From: Guyanagaster necrorhizus
Lineage: Eukaryota; Basidiomycota; Agaricomycetes; Agaricales; Physalacriaceae
Assembly: GCF_019112545.1 (NCBI RefSeq)
Contig: NW_025064934.1
Location: forward strand, 1-64,000
Direction: 5' to 3'
Length of the DNA: 64,000 bases
The notes under the pieces are model-generated. The model worked only from the letters and a program-made list of their open reading frames with translations, made no database searches and was not told the origin of the DNA. Shown one piece after another: positions 33,790 through 46,463 of the stretch. Each line of letters begins with the position of its first letter. Position 1 is the stretch's first letter. The position numbers were made by a program, and so were the translations under genes.

Positions 33790-36700
33790 TGCCCTCAGTA
33801 ACTCCATCAGACCCGAACTTCAACTGAGAGTTCTTTGAACTCCTTGCTTCTATCATTGGAACCCTGTTAGGATTATTGGTAATCATCCAGCTGTGCCAGG
33901 GATGCCAATCAATCACTGCCTGAGCTATCAGGCATTATAATGAGTTTCAGCACACCTGACAAATTCTTTGCAATGTAACCCCTGACTTACCTCTCCATGA
34001 CATCCTCAAATTCTGATGAACATCCCACCAGCCTCTGACAAGCCTCCTACCCAAAGCTGGGCCTAGTGGCTTGCATCAAAGAGATGTTCAAGAAGAAGAA
34101 AGACACTGATACCCCCCTCAACCAGCTAGCAGAAACAGCAACAATTGCCTCACAGGATTCAGAAACCCCTACCAGCAGGGCTCCATTTCTGACCATGAAG
34201 ATGAGAGACTCCTGACAGACTTCTTTCAGCAGTCTCCCTCCTCTGACCCTTCCAGAACCTCTCACACCCATGGGATTGGTGACCATGCCCAAGATTCCCT
34301 CAGTCTCATTCAGATGGCTGCAAGAACCCACTCTGCAGGCTCTCAAAGCCAGTCTCACAGTCCTCCCACTGTCTCAGTCAGAACCAGCAGTGAGTTGAGG
34401 TGGGCACCCTTGGACTAGCTTGATGATGAGCATCAAATCTGAGAAAACTGAAATGAAATTATCCACAGGCTATTCTCTGCATGGAACCTTAATATTCTCT
34501 TCAATTATGATGACACCCTCTGACAAGAAGAGCAGAGACAGCAGGATGCTCTGCAGCCCCTCTGTAGCAAGCTTGAGGAGTGCCTCATTCTCCAGAGGCA
34601 GGCATGCTGGGCTGCTGAATATGACCAGTAGCACAGGGAGCAGCAGCAAAATATTGAAAGAGACCAGCTGGCAAGGGCCAATATCTCAAACTGGTATAGG
34701 CTTCGACCTGAGGTTGCATCAGTCCTTGCACCAGTATGAGCTGACTGCTTGCTCTCTACTCTCATATTCAGAGAACCCAGCACCTCAGGATCTGACCCCT
34801 GGGCCCCTGCAGTCTGGGCAAACACAGAAATCCTCACCACAGATGAAGCTCAAACTCAGAACAATGCTCTAAGTGCCTCTGCTTACCTCCCAACCCCTCA
34901 ATATCCCCCTTCCCAAAGAACCCCTAGTGTTGACACTATGTTTGGGAATGACAAGTCTGTCTTCAGACACTATGGACTACAAGTATCTGGCAATGCCCAC
35001 ATCTCCACCTGCACCCTCCAAGGTTTCCTTGGGAGTTGGATGATCAAACAACTCCTCAATGACAGGTACAGGGGAAACATCCAGCTCTATTGTGAGCAGC
35101 AGGAGAGAACCAGTATGACTCCAATATTGGAAGTCAGCCCACTTTCACCTACCTTGATGCTTTGGACTTTTCAGGCCCCACTGCTGGGCCTAGTACTCAG
35201 CCAGAGCAGCAGGTCAACCAAGACAGAATGACTGCATGGGGACAAGGAGAATTTCTATAACCTGCCTGATGATTCTCTCTTTGAGAAAGAGGAGGATGCT
35301 GAGCCTGAGGGTGATGAGAAAACTGAGAGTAGTGAGCTGCCTCATACCAGCAGGACACTCACATATGGACTACAGGAGGATACAGATGAAGAAGAGCTAG
35401 AGAAAGCAATTTATGATGCCAGGATGTAGGAATATCAGGAGTTGTACCTGCAGAGGGTAAAGTTTTTGTGGAGTGATGCTACCTGAGTAGTATTGCAAAT
35501 GGGACAATTATATTTGCACTCAACACCTAATGAATGAACAGAAATCTTGAGGCATGCAGCAACCAACTATGCCACTTGGCAATACAACAAAAGACATTCA
35601 GAAGATCCAGTCAGCAGACCACCCAAGTATCAGCTGGCATCTTCAATATGACCAATGCCATGGTCACCTCTGGTCACCCTGAAATAAGCCATGTATATGG
35701 CTCCATCAATCCAAAGCACATTTTCATATACCACCCTCTCCTCATCCTCCACAGCAACTTGGCTGTCTCAGTCCTGACCCCAAGCTGCAAAGCTGCCAAA
35801 CTTGTACCAAAACCCTTGGACCAGTAGAGGAAGCCAAATCCTCAGAGGACAACTGCCACCTAATAAAGCAACAGGGAGTGGTAAAGGAAAGAAACCAATA
35901 CAGGATGATCCTGAAGCTGTTTGATTAGAATTTACCATATGAGATGGCATCATCATGCAGAAGGAAGCAATACCACCAGGGAGCCCCATCACAGATGATA
36001 ATTCCCTTCACTCATTCCCTGGGCCTCTGGCTGAATGGCAACAACCTCTGTTCTCAGATTGGCCCAATCTGATAGGCACATTATCAGCAGATGCTGCCAT
36101 ATTGCAATGCTGACCTGACTTGCTTCAAAAACCCTGCTCTTTTAAGGGTGCATCAGATGACATCAACTGATTTCTAGTTGATTGTGAATAATACTTCAAA
36201 GTCTATATCAGATATCTTGGCATCGATATAAACAAGGTCATCTTCACCACCTCTTACCTTGAAGAGAAGGTGAAAACCTGATGGATCTTGATCTCCTGAA
36301 ACTTCTGATCATCAACTTGAGAGCACTACTGGTACTCCTCATGGCCAGTGTTCAAACAAATGCTACATGACAAGTTCATTGATCTGACAGTACAGGAAGT
36401 ACACAAACAGAAGATCAAAGAATACAAGATAGGCAATAAGGCAGCAACAGATTACTTCAATGAGCTGGAGCAGCTTGCAAAGCTTGCTGGGATTCAGGAT
36501 GACATTGCAAATGATGGGCAGATGGTTGAGGCTCTCAAGAGAGGTGTCCCCCTCCTCATACATCATGATGATCTCTGCTATCAGCATCAAATTATTAATG
36601 CCAGTGGGATATGATGAATGGAAGAAGAGAATCATCAAGATATATAAAGAGTGACAAAGGCAGAAAGTGGAATCGTCAACCCTTCAAAATTACTCCAAAA

Positions 36701-37026
36701 AGCTGACCCCACCAACTCTGAGCAAGTTGTCAGAGACAACTGCCAGAAAATCATCAGGACCCTTGATGGCTCCTGCTTATAGAGCCCAGAAGACTGGAAC
36801 CAGAATGATGTATACAGAAGCCAGGATGCTGATGGATATTAACCAAATAAAGAAGAAGGGTAAGTGCTTCAACTGTGGCCAGAAGGGCCACATGGTGAAG
36901 AACTGCTTGAAGAAGAAACAAACATGTGAAGACATCAGGGCACAGATTGCCAAGTTACAAAAGGAAGAAGAAGAACTCAGCAAAGAGACCAAGATAGAGG
37001 AAGTAAAAGATGAGGCCAACCAGTGA
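33790..37026 (+). pseudogene. Gypsy 3 gag
   Basis: The front part is long and decayed. The capsid-like part (36348-36614) has YFNELEQLAKLAGIQDDI. The zinc knuckle is intact at about 36868-36909 (CFNCGQKGHMVKNC), followed by a Lys/Glu-rich tail up to the stop at 37026. Stops inside the capsid-like part break the frame. Confidence 0.8.
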
Positions 37027-37119
37027 GTGATTCCACTGGGTCAGCCAAAGACTCTTATAGTGTGCAAGCAATAGCCACTAGTCAGACTAATGATATTTCT
37101 GTAGTTACTCCTATGCCTA

Positions 37120-38890
37120 CTATGCATTCAAATATACCCCAGTTATCCACCTTACACCCCAAAGAATCACCAAAAGAAAAAACTCAAATGCCTTCAGGCT
37201 GAACAGGGGCAGAGAGCCCCACTAATTGGCTCAAACCATTCAACACTGAATAGATCTGGAGGGCCATCAAGAATGCCAAGGATGAAGCCACAGCAAAAGC
37301 CATACTTAAAAACTGGGTCCATCAAACTCAAGCAAAAGAAGTAATTGATGAAATAGTGGAAGGGATGAAAAGGGCAGAACAGTGTCTAGCCCTGAAATGG
37401 CTTGATGAACTCTGAGGACCATGAAAGTTCATCCAGCACTCCAAGACTCCAGAACAAGATTTGATCACTAAAGCCCAGATTGAAACACTTACATCTTGAT
37501 CGACCCATGCTGTGACTGCTCTGATTGACAGTGGTTGCACTAGAAGCTCAATTAATCATGCTTTCATCAACAAGCACAAACTTCCAACCTGAGCCACAGT
37601 GGCTCCAATTCCAGTTTATAATGCAGATGGAACCAAGAACCAGGCCAGTTCAATCACTGAATTTGTCAAGCTCAGGCTCACAATTGGTGATCACTCCAAA
37701 TGGATCAACCTGGCAGTCACTGATCTGGGAACCAAAGAAGTCTTCCTTGGTCATGACTGGCTAATACATCATAATCTGTTAATCAATTGGAAAACCAGGA
37801 GGGTCACATTCACAAGGTGCCAATGCTGAAAAATTCCATTTGAACTGCCCAATGAAGACCCAGAGGATCAGTGGGATGAGGAGATGGAGGATGGGGAAAC
37901 CATCCTCACCATTGACCTTCAACATGAAGCACATATCCACACTGTTCATCATGCTAATAACCTGGCTGCCAAGGCCAATGAACAAAAGGCAGAAAGAACA
38001 TTCAAGGAAATAATGCCTGAATGGACACATGATTGCAAAGACTTATTTGAAAAGGAAAGTTTTGATGAGTTACCTATGTCAAAGCCATGAGATCATGGGA
38101 TTGAGCTGATTCCAAATGCCAACACCAATCTGGATTGCAAAACCTATCCTCTTAGCAATAACAAACAAAAGGAACTTGACAAGTTCCTAGATGAAAACTT
38201 GTCTAGTGGACAAATTCCACCATCAAAATCCCTGATGGCCTCCCCATTCTTCTTTGTCAAAAAAAAGGATGACAAGCTTTGACTGATCCAAGATTACCAG
38301 AAGCTTAATGAAATGACCATCAAAAACTGGTACCTGCTTCTGTTGATCTCAGAGTTAATGGACAAACTCCATGGCACTAAGTTCTACACTAAGCTTGACA
38401 TCTGGTGGGAGTATAACAATATCTGAATCAAGGAAGGAGACAAATGAAAGGCAGCATTCAGGACAAATCAAGGACTATTTGAGCTTACAGTCATGTTTTT
38501 TGGGCTCACTAATTTTCTGGTGACTTTCCAGTGGATGATGAACAACATCTTCAAGGATCTCATCTCTACCGAGAAGGTTACCATCTATCTTGATGACATT
38601 TTGATCATGTCACAAACAAAGGAGGAGCACAGAAGACCAGTGTGACAGGTGCTAACCTTGATGAGAAAACACAAACTCTTCTTCAAGGCAGAGAAGTGTG
38701 AGTTTGAGATACTTGAAACCAAGTACCTCAGGGTCATCATCAGTGAGGAGAGTATTAGGATGGACCCCATCAAGATAGCAGGAGTAATGAGATGGCTGGA
38801 GCCAATCAAAAAAAAAGAACTACAGTCATTCCTTGGATTCACGAACTTCTATCAGCACTTCATACAGGACTATAGTAAGGTCATCTGACC
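37120..38890 (+). pseudogene. Gypsy 3 protease and reverse transcriptase
   Basis: The protease motif is ALIDSGCTRSSINHAF (about 37520), followed by LGTKEVFLGHDWLIHHN. The RT has SPFFFVKKKDDKL and NEMTIKNWY, then the active site YLDD at 38586-38597 (VTIYLDDILIMSQ). MRKHKLFFKAEKCEFEILETKYL and LQSFLGFTNFYQHFIQDYSK (38649-38888) are open. Only a few stops (TGA for Arg or Trp) remain between blocks. Confidence 0.88.
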
Positions 38891-40269
38891 AATGATCCAG
38901 TTAACTGGCAATGCCCCCTGGACTTGGAAACCATCTCAACAAGCTGCCTTCAATGACCTCAAATAGTAACTTGCTGAAGACATGGTCCTCACTATCCTGA
39001 CACAAGAAGAGAAGTTTCAAGTCAAGGCTGACTCAAGCAAGAGAGCAATCAGGGCTGTCCTCTCCCAAGAGCAAGACAGAAAGTGGTGACCTGTTGCATT
39101 CTTGTCCAAAGCACTCACTGTCACCAAGCAAAATTACAAAATCTATGACAAGGAACTCCTTACTATTATGCTTGCTTTGGAAAAATGGTGGCATTATCTA
39201 ATTGGGGCTATAGAGATTTTTGAGATCTGGACCAATCATCAAAACCTCCAATATTTCTGGCAACCACAGAAGCTGAACCGATGACAAGCCAGATGGGTCA
39301 CAGAACTCAGCCAATACCAGTACACCCTTCATCATAAGGCAGGAATGGCCAATAAGAAGGCTGACCTTCTCAGTCGACAGGCAGACCACAATCAGGGGAG
39401 AGCCAATAATGAAGGAGTAACATTATTACAACCTAAACATTTTAGGGCCATGATAATGCTGACCAAGAAGAAAATTCATGAATGAATCAAGAGTGCAACA
39501 TAGGACAATCACAAATGAGACCAACAAGTGGCCTCCTCATTGAACCATGAATGGAAGATGATGAAGGAATGAGACCTGATCTGTTATGATGGGCAAATCT
39601 ACATTTCCTGGGATCAAGGACTTTGTCATGAAATCATTGCCACCTGCTATAACCATGCAACTGCTGGTCACTCTGGCACCACCAAAACCAAGGAATTGGT
39701 GCTATGAGAGTATTAGTGGCCTAAGATGGGCAGCAATATCACAGCTTATGTTAAAGCATGTGAAACTTGCCAATGAGACAAATCATCAATGCAGGCATGA
39801 GCAACTCCACTCCATCTAAATGAGGTCCCATCATCACTATGGACCCATATTTCAGTTGACATGATCACTGGACTACTGGACTGTAACAGCTATGACACCA
39901 TCATCATCATAGTTGATCAATTTTTGAAGGCCATCATTCCAATCACCTGCTCAACAGAATTGACCTCTGAAGGATGGGCAAAGATTCTATGTGATGAGGT
40001 CTATACTAAATATGGCATGCCCCAAGTGGTCATCTCAGATAGAGGACTGCAGTTTATCTCCAAATTTTTAGATGACCTCTATTGACTTTTGAACATCAAA
40101 CACAATATGTCCACTGCTTATCACCCTCAAACTGATGGACAAATGGAATGAGCAAATCAAGAGATAGAAAACTACCTGCACTTCTTCATTAATTATCAAC
40201 AAGACAACTGGGTGGAATGGCTGGCTCTCACCACCTTCCAACATAACAACTGGGTTCACTCAGCAATGG
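38891..40269 (+). pseudogene. Gypsy 3 RNase H and integrase, up to the insert
   Basis: RNase H: VKADSSKRAIRAVLSQEQ (about 39020-39080), NYKIYDKELLTIMLALEKWW and FEIWTNHQNLQYFW (to 39280). Integrase: ITGLLDCNSYDTIIIIVDQF (about 39860-39920), ELTSEGWAKILCDEVYTKYGMPQVVISDRG (in two parts) and MSTAYHPQTDGQME. The frame stops at HSAM at 40269, where the insert starts. Confidence 0.87.
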
Positions 40270-42069
40270 TGACATGCCCTCTTCATGTTCAGGCATGTAA
40301 AATTGCAAAAATTGCGAATACATGGACTGCATTCCAGTCCAGTAAGCATGTAACAGAAAATAGGACTAGAGCACACAGAAACCTAGCTATCATAATGCTA
40401 AACTGAAGTAACAATAAGCAGAGTGCATGGCCTAGTAACAGACTAATACCAGAGGGGTTAGGCTGCATGTGAGGTCCCAGCACTTGGCCCTAAATGTGCC
40501 AATACTATTACAAGAGGACATGTTAAAAATAAAAAGACTACAATCGAAATATGATCAGCAATCCTGATCACATTGATCAATGATGCACTGATGAAACATG
40601 CTTTAGAACAGGGAACTGAGACCCAAAGAAAGGTATCTGAATAACAGAGTGCTGAACAGAGAAATGACATGATGGCAACAAAGGAATAGATAGAGGAATG
40701 CTACCCTCAAAGATGAATAGCATGTGTACTGCTCAGAGACTTGCATGCATACTTACCATGCCTTAGCATGCTTAACATAGTGAGAGACTCTGCATCATAC
40801 TGTGGTATGACACATACCATATTGGGTAGATTAATTAATGCATGTCAGGCCAGAAGTGGTGCAATTTATGAGCTAGAGGGAATGTTGAGACACTGGAGAA
40901 GAGAACATAACTATTGTGGCTGACTCCAGATATGAGAGATAACTCCAATGGTCCAGAACAGTTTACCACTGTCAGAGATGTGTCACTAAGGCAAGAAGAA
41001 AGTGAGCAGACTGGGCTAGGCCAGCTAGCTGAGATCAGCTAAGTGAGGAAACCTTGCACAGTCCTGGCCTGAGAGCGAATAAGCATGGCAACTGCGATAC
41101 ACACATGAATAGTACCCACAGGATCTGGCACAGAGTCTCATGCCTTGAAGATACCAGAGTAGGATTGTATTAGTAAGTACTATAGTAGAGTATTTAAATA
41201 CTGCATTGTATAAGTAGAAAAGGAAGTTTCTGACCCCCACAGTTGTGGTGTATTGGGCACAGAAAGCCTTACACTCTAGCTCTGGGTTTGTGTTAGTAAC
41301 TTCAGGTGAGAGAATAAACTGATTATTGGATATCATTAAGAGTGCTGTGAGAACTAAGCAAGGCATTGAAGCTCACAAAGGACTTGAGCCCAGTTTGATA
41401 AGAGGTTTTGGATTGTGCTCTAACCTGAAAATAAGAGAGTGGTGTCTGCAGGGCATCATCTTGAGTTTTTGAGGTATTTGTGATGCACAGCACTACAGGT
41501 GGCAGAGGTTCAAACCCTTTGGTCTGTCAGATGGAGTTTTATTGTGTTTTTGTGTCTCTGGATTGCATAGGTTTGAATCCTGTGGGTCTATGATCAGTTT
41601 GGAAACTTGTGAACAGAGATCTGTGCTTTTTGTCACTTGTGGATGTGTTTGTGATTGGTTTTTGCTTAAAGCGTGAAGCTTTGAGTCATGTATTGTGTGT
41701 GTTAGGGATTTGAGTTGATCTGAGCTGTGCTTGGGACCATTTGAGAGTTTTGAAGGAGTGTTTTGATGTATTGTATTAAGCTGCAGTACTCTTTGTCTTG
41801 AGGCCTGGCAACACCAGTTGCCACCTCTTGTTTTGATAAAACAAAAAGCTTGGAGACTTAGAGAGACCTCAGACAGTTGTAAGCACACTATTGCAGTTTG
41901 CATGCTGTGATCTCATTGAAGAAGACAATTATATTTGTTGAATACTACTTTTATCACATTATAATCCCCTCACAAACTAAGAGTTTTGTGTGTGTGTTGG
42001 TGTGAGTGTGGTCAGTGGATAATGCTCTGCTGTATCTGTTTTCATATTGTGCATGCTCAGATCCTCTTC
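40270..42069. mobile_element. Unidentified 1.8 kb insert in gypsy 3 integrase
   Basis: The six bases CAATGG occur on both sides (40264-40269 and 42069-42074), a likely target duplication of 4-6 bp. With a 4-bp duplication (ATGG) the element would start TG and end CA. There is a TATA-like GTATTTAAATAC near 41198. The longest open frame (41493-41903, minus) has no known domain. A solo LTR of an unknown family is the simplest reading; its left end resembles that of the insert at 10254. Confidence 0.55.
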
Positions 42070-42070
42070 A

Positions 42071-42720
42071 ATGGGAAAGATGCCATTCCTTGTCAATTAT
42101 GGCTGACACCCAAATATTGCCCAAACTGAATGCCACCAAACCTCGACTCTCACATTCACAGATTTTGCCACCACCATGGCAAAAATTCACTCAGAAACCA
42201 AAGCCACTCTCAAACAGGTGGCAACAGTCATGAAACAGCAGTATGACAAGCACTATCATGCTGCACACACATACTCTATCAACAAGGTCTGGCTCAACAC
42301 AACCAACCTTCACCTCCTGCACCCAAAGCACAAACTCACTGACAAGTGGACTGGCCCTTTTACAATCCTAAATAAAATTGGTCTCTCTGCCCACAAACTT
42401 CAACTTCCCCTCACCTGGAAAATACATGATGTCTTCAATGAATCACTCTTGACATCATACATCTCCCCAGCATTTCCCAACCAGAAACATCCTCCCCCAC
42501 TGCTATCAGACCTCATTGATGATGAAGAATATTATGAAATCAACTAAATCCTAAACCACAAACTGTGAAAAATCAGAGCTAAAGATGGTGGGACAACAAC
42601 AACAGTTGATTATCTGATCAGCTGAAAGGGTTATAGTCTTGAATCTAACCAATAGGTCAATGAGAAGATGATGAATGCCAATGATGCCATACATGACTAT
42701 GAATTATCCCTAAATTAAAC
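42071..42720 (+). pseudogene. Gypsy 3 integrase C-terminus and chromodomain
   Basis: The integrase resumes at GKMPFLVNYG and runs through MAKIHSETKATLKQVATVMKQQYDKHY, LTDKWTGPFTILNKIG and WKIHDVFNESLLTSYISPAF (42176-42547). A decayed chromodomain follows (VDYLIS*KGYSLESNQ), ending near 42720. Confidence 0.85.
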
Positions 42721-42751
42721 CATCAGGACAATGGTCTTAAAGAGGGGGTAA

Positions 42752-43175
42752 TGTTATAAATTTTCCATTCTTTTCTTGCTTTTACCCCTATTTATGCTTA
42801 GTCAGAGCACTAGNNNNNNNNNNNNNNNNNNNNNNNNNNNNNNNNNNNNNNNNNNNNNNNNNNNNNNNNNNNNNNNNNNNNNNNNNNNNNNNNNNNNNNN
42901 NNNNNNNNNNNNNNNNNNNNNNNNNNNNNNNNNNNNNNNNNNNNNNNNNNNNNNNNNNNNNNNNNNNNNNNNNNNNNNNNNNNNNNNNNNNNNNNNNNNN
43001 NNNNNNNNNNNNNNNNNNNNNNNNNNNNNNNNNNNNNNNNNNNNNNNNNNNNNNNNNNNNNNNNNNNNNNNNNNNNNNNNNNNNNNNNNNNNNNNNNNNN
43101 NNNGCTGATTCCTCAAAGTGCAAAGGGACACCTGTTTATCATGTGTATCTGTTCATATGACACTTGGGTCTAACA
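42752..43175 (+). repeat. Gypsy 3 3' LTR, with assembly gap
   Basis: The first 62 and last 72 bases match the ends of the 5' LTR. The middle is N. By comparison with the 5' LTR 325 bases are missing, but 290 N are drawn. Confidence 0.9.
42814..43103. other. Assembly gap (290 N) inside an LTR
   Basis: A run of unknown bases. The open frames that cross it are not real. The true gap is probably near 325 bases, judged from the intact LTR at 33273-33731. Confidence 0.97.
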
Positions 43176-43180
43176 ATCAC

Positions 43181-43397
43181 CACTGGAAAGATGACAATCT
43201 ATTTGGATGACATTTTCATCATGTCTAAGGACCATGAAGAACATTGACAACTAGTTTGACAGATACTTGAATGAATGAGGAAGCACAAGCTCTTTCTAAA
43301 GGCAGAGAAGTGTGAATTTGAAGTACTGGAAACAGAATATCTCAGAGTAATCATCAGCAAAGAGAACATTCAGATGGATCCAGTGAAAGCAGCAGGA
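43181..43397 (+). pseudogene. Gypsy 2 reverse transcriptase, middle part
   Basis: Continues the RT broken at 33272. It contains the catalytic YLDD at 43200-43211 (MTIYLDDIFIMS) and MRKHKLFLKAEKCEFEVLETEYL, and stops at KAAGVI where a solo LTR is inserted. Confidence 0.87.
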
Positions 43398-43402
43398 GTA
43401 AT

Positions 43403-43821
43403 TGTTGTGATCATGACCATTTCACATCTTCACAATCTTCACAGTGCATGCTTCCCATGCCATTGTTGTTCAGCAATGGCACTCTGCAGCATAACACACT
43501 ACTGTCACTCTTTATTTCTTGTTTCATGGATGACTATCATATGAATACCAGACACTTCTGGTATGACTACAGGCCTTATGCCACACCATCATTACATATT
43601 ATTAGACATACCCATTTTGTATATAAGGTAGCTCAGCTGTGGCCTTAAGCCCCAGCTTTGGACTAAAGTTTATTCTCCCAATACTCTTCTGACTGAACTC
43701 TCAGTATCACCCAACTTGATTGCCAAGCTCTAGCTCACAGATAAGGCTCTCTTGCACTGATTGTCCAAATGCAAAGCACAGCCTTGAGTTTAGTCTTGTT
43801 TGTTGTAGTTGGTCACTAACA
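43403..43821 (+). mobile_element. Solo LTR A in gypsy 2 reverse transcriptase
   Basis: It starts TGTTGTGATCATG and ends CACTAACA, with a perfect target duplication GTAAT at 43398-43402 and 43822-43826. No internal part is present, so recombination between its two LTRs removed it. GTATATAAGG near 43620 is the TATA box. It belongs to a relative of the other gypsy LTRs (AGTTTATTCTCC follows the start region), but the self-priming sequence has changed (AGCTTTGGACTAA). Confidence 0.9.
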
Positions 43822-43826
43822 GTAAT

Positions 43827-44232
43827 TGAGTGGCTGATACTGATGAAGAAGAAGGAGTTATAATCCTTTTTAGAATTCACCAACTTCTACTGATGATTTA
43901 TCTGAGACTACAGCCAGATTGTCTGCCCCATGACTCAGCTAACAGGGAATGCCCTGTGGGATTGGGGACATGCTCAACAAGCTGCTTTCAATGACCTCAA
44001 GCAATGACTTGCTGAAGACATAATCCTTGCTATTCCAATGCAGGAAGGGAAATTCAGGGTTGAAGCAGATTTGAGTGAAGAAGTGACAGACATGATACTC
44101 TCACAGGAGCAGAACAGAAGATGGCAATTGATGGCTTTCCTTTCTAAGGTGCTGACCATCATGGAATACAACTATGAGATTTATGACAAGGAACTCTTAG
44201 CAATCATGTTGGCTCTTGCAGAATGGCATCAC
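43827..44232 (+). pseudogene. Gypsy 2 RT end and RNase H start
   Basis: Resumes after solo LTR A: KKELQSFLEFTNFY, then NDLKQ*LAEDIILAIPMQEGKFRVEADLSEE and YEIYDKELLAIMLALAEW (44038-44230). It stops at WHH where solo LTR B is inserted. Confidence 0.87.
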
Positions 44233-44704
44233 TGTTATGATTTCTTCCACTTTTTATCTTCTTTTTCTCTGGATAACCCCTATCTATACTTAGTCAGAGC
44301 ACCTAGATCAGCACTTAAGACTGTGAGACAGACTTAGTCATCACAACAAGCCTAGTTGGTCATTGTCTTTTGATGCAACAGCATTGCCTAATGATGCACA
44401 ATGGACCTTTTATATATGATAGTGACATCCAAGGACAATGGGCACAAGAGACTTGACAACACACAATAAGTAGTAGTATATTTATCCATGATCTGTACAG
44501 TATATAAGATGACTCACTCTGGCTGGAAATCCCCAGCTTTAAGCTAAAGTTTATCTCTATACCATTCTATCCTCGAGCCAATCCTAAGACCTTGTCATAC
44601 AATGATTAATATTCACAATAAAGTGAACTCTGATGTTCCACTCAAAGTGTGAAGTGATGTTAGTTTATCATGTGTTTATAATCATGTGCAGCTTGAGTCT
44701 AACA
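44233..44704 (+). mobile_element. Solo LTR B in gypsy 2 RNase H
   Basis: It starts TGTTATGATTTCTTCC and ends GTCTAACA, with a perfect duplication ATCAC at 44228-44232 and 44705-44709. TATA box TATATAAG near 44502. Predicted transcript start AGCTTTAAGCTAA. It is of the same family as the gypsy 2 and 3 LTRs. Confidence 0.92.
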
Positions 44705-46440
44705 ATCACTATCTGATTGGAGCAGTTCAGACTTTGAAAATCTGGACTAATCATCAAAACCTTCAGTACTTCTGTCTTCCTCAGAAACTCAATCACTGAC
44801 AGGCATAATGGGTAACAGAACTCTCTAAGTATGACTACATGCTCTATCACAAAGCTGAAACTGCAAACAAGAAGGTGGATCTTCTCAGTCAATGAGCCAA
44901 TCATGATCAAGGAAGCAATGACAATGAGAGGGTCATACTGCTAAATTCCAAGCACTTCTGTGCAATAATAATGCCAACAGAAGAGGAGATCCACAAATAG
45001 ATCAAAAGCATGATGCAGGACAACAGTAAATGGGACCAATAAGTAGCCCCATCACTGAATCATGAACAAGAAATGATGAAGAAGAGTGGACTAATCTATT
45101 ATGATGGATAAATCTATATCCCATGAGACCAACAACTTTAGAGTGAAATCATTGCCACCTGTCATGACCATATAACAGCAGAACACTCTGAAATTGTGAA
45201 GACCAAGGAATTGGTCTTACAGGAATATTAGTGGCCAAAGATGGGCTAAGACATAGAATGGTATATGAAGGAGTGCAAAACATGTCAACAAGAGAAGGCA
45301 TTAACCCAACTACATGCAGCACCTCTTCACCCAAACAAGATTCCACAATCACCATGAACTCATATCTTAGTCAACATGATTACTGGCCTATCTGATTGCA
45401 ATGGATATAATGCAATCATCATCATCATTGATTAATTCTTAAAGGCAATCATTCCAATCACCTGTTCAAGCAAGCTATCTTCAGAAGGATGGGTGAAGAT
45501 TCTTCATGATGAAGTCTATGCCAAATATAGCATGCCCCAAATTGTCATTTCAGACTGAGGACCATAATTTGTCTCAAAATTCCTTGATAACTTATATCAA
45601 CTTCTAAACATTTGCCACAATGCTTCCATCATATATCACCCTCAAACCAATGGCCAAACAGAGTGAGCCAATCAAGAGATTGAGAAATATCTCTGATTGT
45701 TTATCAACTATCATCAAGATGACTGAGTTAAGTGGCTTGCCTTAGCTGCTTTCCAACACAACAATCATGTTCACTCTGCCACTGGAAAAACCCCATTTTT
45801 TGTAAACTACAGTCACCACCCAAATGTCTCACATACAGAATGGCTCCATACAACAACATCCACCTCCTCTGATTTTGCAGCAACAATATTCAGGATTCAT
45901 GATAAAACATATACTGCCTTTAAAAAAGCAGCAACATCTATGAAGAAATAATATGACTAACATCATACTCCCACTCATAACTATACCATATATAATAAGG
46001 TTTGGTTAGATACAACCAATCTTTATCTCTCTTGCCCAAAACAAAAGCTTGCAGATAAATGAACCAGACTATTCCCCATTCTCTCCAAAGTTGGCATCTC
46101 CACATATAAACTTCATCTTCTAGTGATATGAAAAATCCATGATGTATTCAACAAAACATTACTTACTCTGTATGGCATGCCTGTATTCTCTAATCAGGAA
46201 CATCCACCTCTATCTGACCTGAAACTGATTGATGACAAAGAACACTATGAAGTCAATCAGGTTCTTAATCACAAACTCTGCAAGGTTCACACATAGGGTG
46301 GAGGATCTTGGACCTCAGTTGATTACTTGATCAGTTGGAAGGACTATAGTTCTGAATCTAACTAATAGATCAATGAACAACACATGCATGCTGATGATGC
46401 TATCTGCAATTACAAACTCTCTCTTGAGTAACCATCAAGA
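44705..46440 (+). pseudogene. Gypsy 2 RNase H end, integrase and chromodomain
   Basis: RNase H ends with LKIWTNHQNLQYFCLPQKLN and KKVDLLSQ. Integrase: ITGLSDCNGYNAIIIIID, SSEGWVKILHDEVYAKYSMPQIVISD, YHPQTNGQTE and HSATGKTPFFVNYS. The C-terminal domain (KIHDVFNKTLLTLY) and a chromodomain (VDYLISWKDYSSESN, 46317-46370) follow. About 20 stops are spread over it. Most replace Arg, Gln or Trp. Confidence 0.87.
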
Positions 46441-46463
46441 TGATAGTCTTAAGGAGGGGGTAA

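Larger units (their letters stand above)
33273..43175 (+). mobile_element. Gypsy element 3, nested in gypsy 2
   Basis: The LTRs are 33273-33731 and 42752-43175 (the latter with an N gap). The target duplication ATCAC is perfect (33268-33272 and 43176-43180). Gag, protease, RT, RNase H, integrase and chromodomain are all recognisable in the family order. A 1.8 kb insert (40270-42069) breaks the integrase. It is closely related to gypsy 2 but has longer readable frames, so it is the younger copy, as the nesting requires. Confidence 0.93.

Noticed and set aside
41505..41600. Two sequences like a tRNA B box (GAGGTTCAAACCC, GGTTTGAATCC)
   Set aside because: The second can form a T-arm, but no matching acceptor, D or anticodon arm was found, so no tRNA or SINE is called.
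41493..41903. 136-residue minus-strand open frame
   Set aside because: No domain, lies in a non-coding insert and has composition like the GT-rich DNA around it.
42776..43131. Open frames across the N run
   Set aside because: They consist almost only of unknown bases.
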